Shown here piece after piece: positions 63,774-64,000 of a stretch of DNA of 64,000 nucleotides. The first letter of the stretch is position 1. Each line of letters begins with the position of its first letter. Origin of the DNA: Alternaria dauci (taxonomy: Eukaryota > Ascomycota > Dothideomycetes > Pleosporales > Pleosporaceae); assembly GCF_042100115.1 (NCBI RefSeq), contig NC_091274.1, positions 124,001-188,000 of the forward strand, written 5' to 3'. Below the pieces are notes generated by a model. That model worked only from the letters and a program-made list of their open reading frames with translations, ran no database searches and had not been told where the DNA came from. The translations under genes were made by a program, and so were the position numbers.

Positions 63774-64000
63774 ATGGGGGTCCGAGCGAGCCTTCCTACG
63801 CCCACTGTCGAAGATGCATCGTGCACTACTGAAGATGCGCCGTGCAGTATAGAAGATGCCTTATGCACTAACGAAGATGCGTTGTATACAGTCGAAGACA
63901 TACCTGGCAAGGGCAAAGGCCTCATCGCAAACAAGGATATACCCAAGGGCACGCGAATCATCTCTGAGAAACCAGCCGTCACTGTAGGAGGTAGAATGGC
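63774..64000 (+). CDS. SET-domain protein, N-terminal part (cut by the window edge)
   Basis: The start is the Met at 63774, reading MGVRASLPTPTVEDA. Five 7-residue units with the core ED follow (TVEDASC, TTEDAPC, SIEDALC, TNEDALY, TVEDIPG). The last unit merges into DIPGKGKGLIANKDIPKGTR and IISEKPAVTV, the typical opening of a SET domain (G-x-G followed by the KG-I strand), as in fungal SMYD/SET-TPR proteins. Such proteins are lysine methyltransferases or relatives. Only 75 residues are in the window, so the catalytic NHS and GE(E/Q)-type motifs cannot be checked. Confidence 0.72.
   Translation, partial: MGVRASLPTPTVEDASCTTEDAPCSIEDALCTNEDALYTVEDIPGKGKGLIANKDIPKGTRIISEKPAVTVGGRM
63808..63912 (+). 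repeat. five tandem 21-bp coding repeats
   Basis: Five in-frame units of 21 bases, each with the core GAAGA(T/C), encode the T/S-x-E-D heptads at the start of the SET-domain protein. They differ mainly in the codons on either side of the core. Confidence 0.8.

Noticed and set aside
1..64000. CRISPR arrays, bacterial operons, rRNA genes and tRNA genes
   Set aside because: Fungal nuclear DNA with introns; no regularly spaced repeats, and no convincing tRNA B-box with a matching A-box seen by eye.

Overview
The window is nuclear DNA of a filamentous ascomycete. The evidence is short GT-AG introns (mostly 45-90 bases), intron-bearing housekeeping genes with typical fungal orthologues (NatA acetyltransferase, ethanolamine-phosphate cytidylyltransferase, EB1/Mal3, Vam7), a Zn2Cys6 regulator, and secreted plant cell-wall enzymes (GH6, CE3, AA9). 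The gene set and gene style suit a plant-associated Dothideomycete (Pleosporales-like), but this is inference; no species can be named from sequence alone. I placed all exons by eye from splice consensus, reading frame and family conservation.

Left part (1-20 kb), secondary-metabolism-like accessory region. After an RRM protein and an unrecognised HExxH protein comes an intact chimeric terpene synthase (cyclase plus prenyltransferase, + strand, 4847-7238). It lies between two fragments of one acyl-CoA/malonyl-CoA synthetase-type gene on the - strand: the N-terminal half at 7513-8235 and the last ~50 residues at 4368-4524. The ligase looks broken, with the terpene synthase occupying the place of its missing middle. 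Further right are a BAHD-type acyltransferase, a peroxisomal acyl-CoA oxidase ending in AKL, and a Zn2Cys6 transcription factor. An activating ligase, an acyl-CoA oxidase, an acyltransferase and a regulator would fit an older acyl-CoA-based cluster into which the terpene synthase came later. No P450 is visible.

Middle part (20-42 kb), mostly housekeeping: NAA10, a conserved unknown protein, ECT1, a pair of small paralogues with the same intron position, a secreted GH6 cellulase, a secreted But2-domain protein with a Pro/Ser/Thr linker, a small membrane protein, an aquaporin and EB1/Mal3.

Right part (43-64 kb), secreted carbohydrate-active enzymes and others: a CE3 esterase, a dienelactone hydrolase, a large six-hairpin glycosidase-like protein, an AA9 lytic polysaccharide monooxygenase with a GC-AG intron, two tandem F-box/ankyrin paralogues (one with an in-frame TAG), Vam7, a proline-rich protein with ~46-residue internal repeats, an alpha/beta hydrolase, and the start of a SET-domain protein that runs off the right edge.

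A cross-cutting observation is that several reading frames are followed or interrupted by a single in-frame TAG and then continue as protein-like sequence (NAA10, Mal3, the second F-box/ankyrin gene and a decayed ORF at 20.2 kb). The F-box/ankyrin case is the firmest, because its intact neighbour has the same length. Decay, readthrough and chance are the competing explanations.
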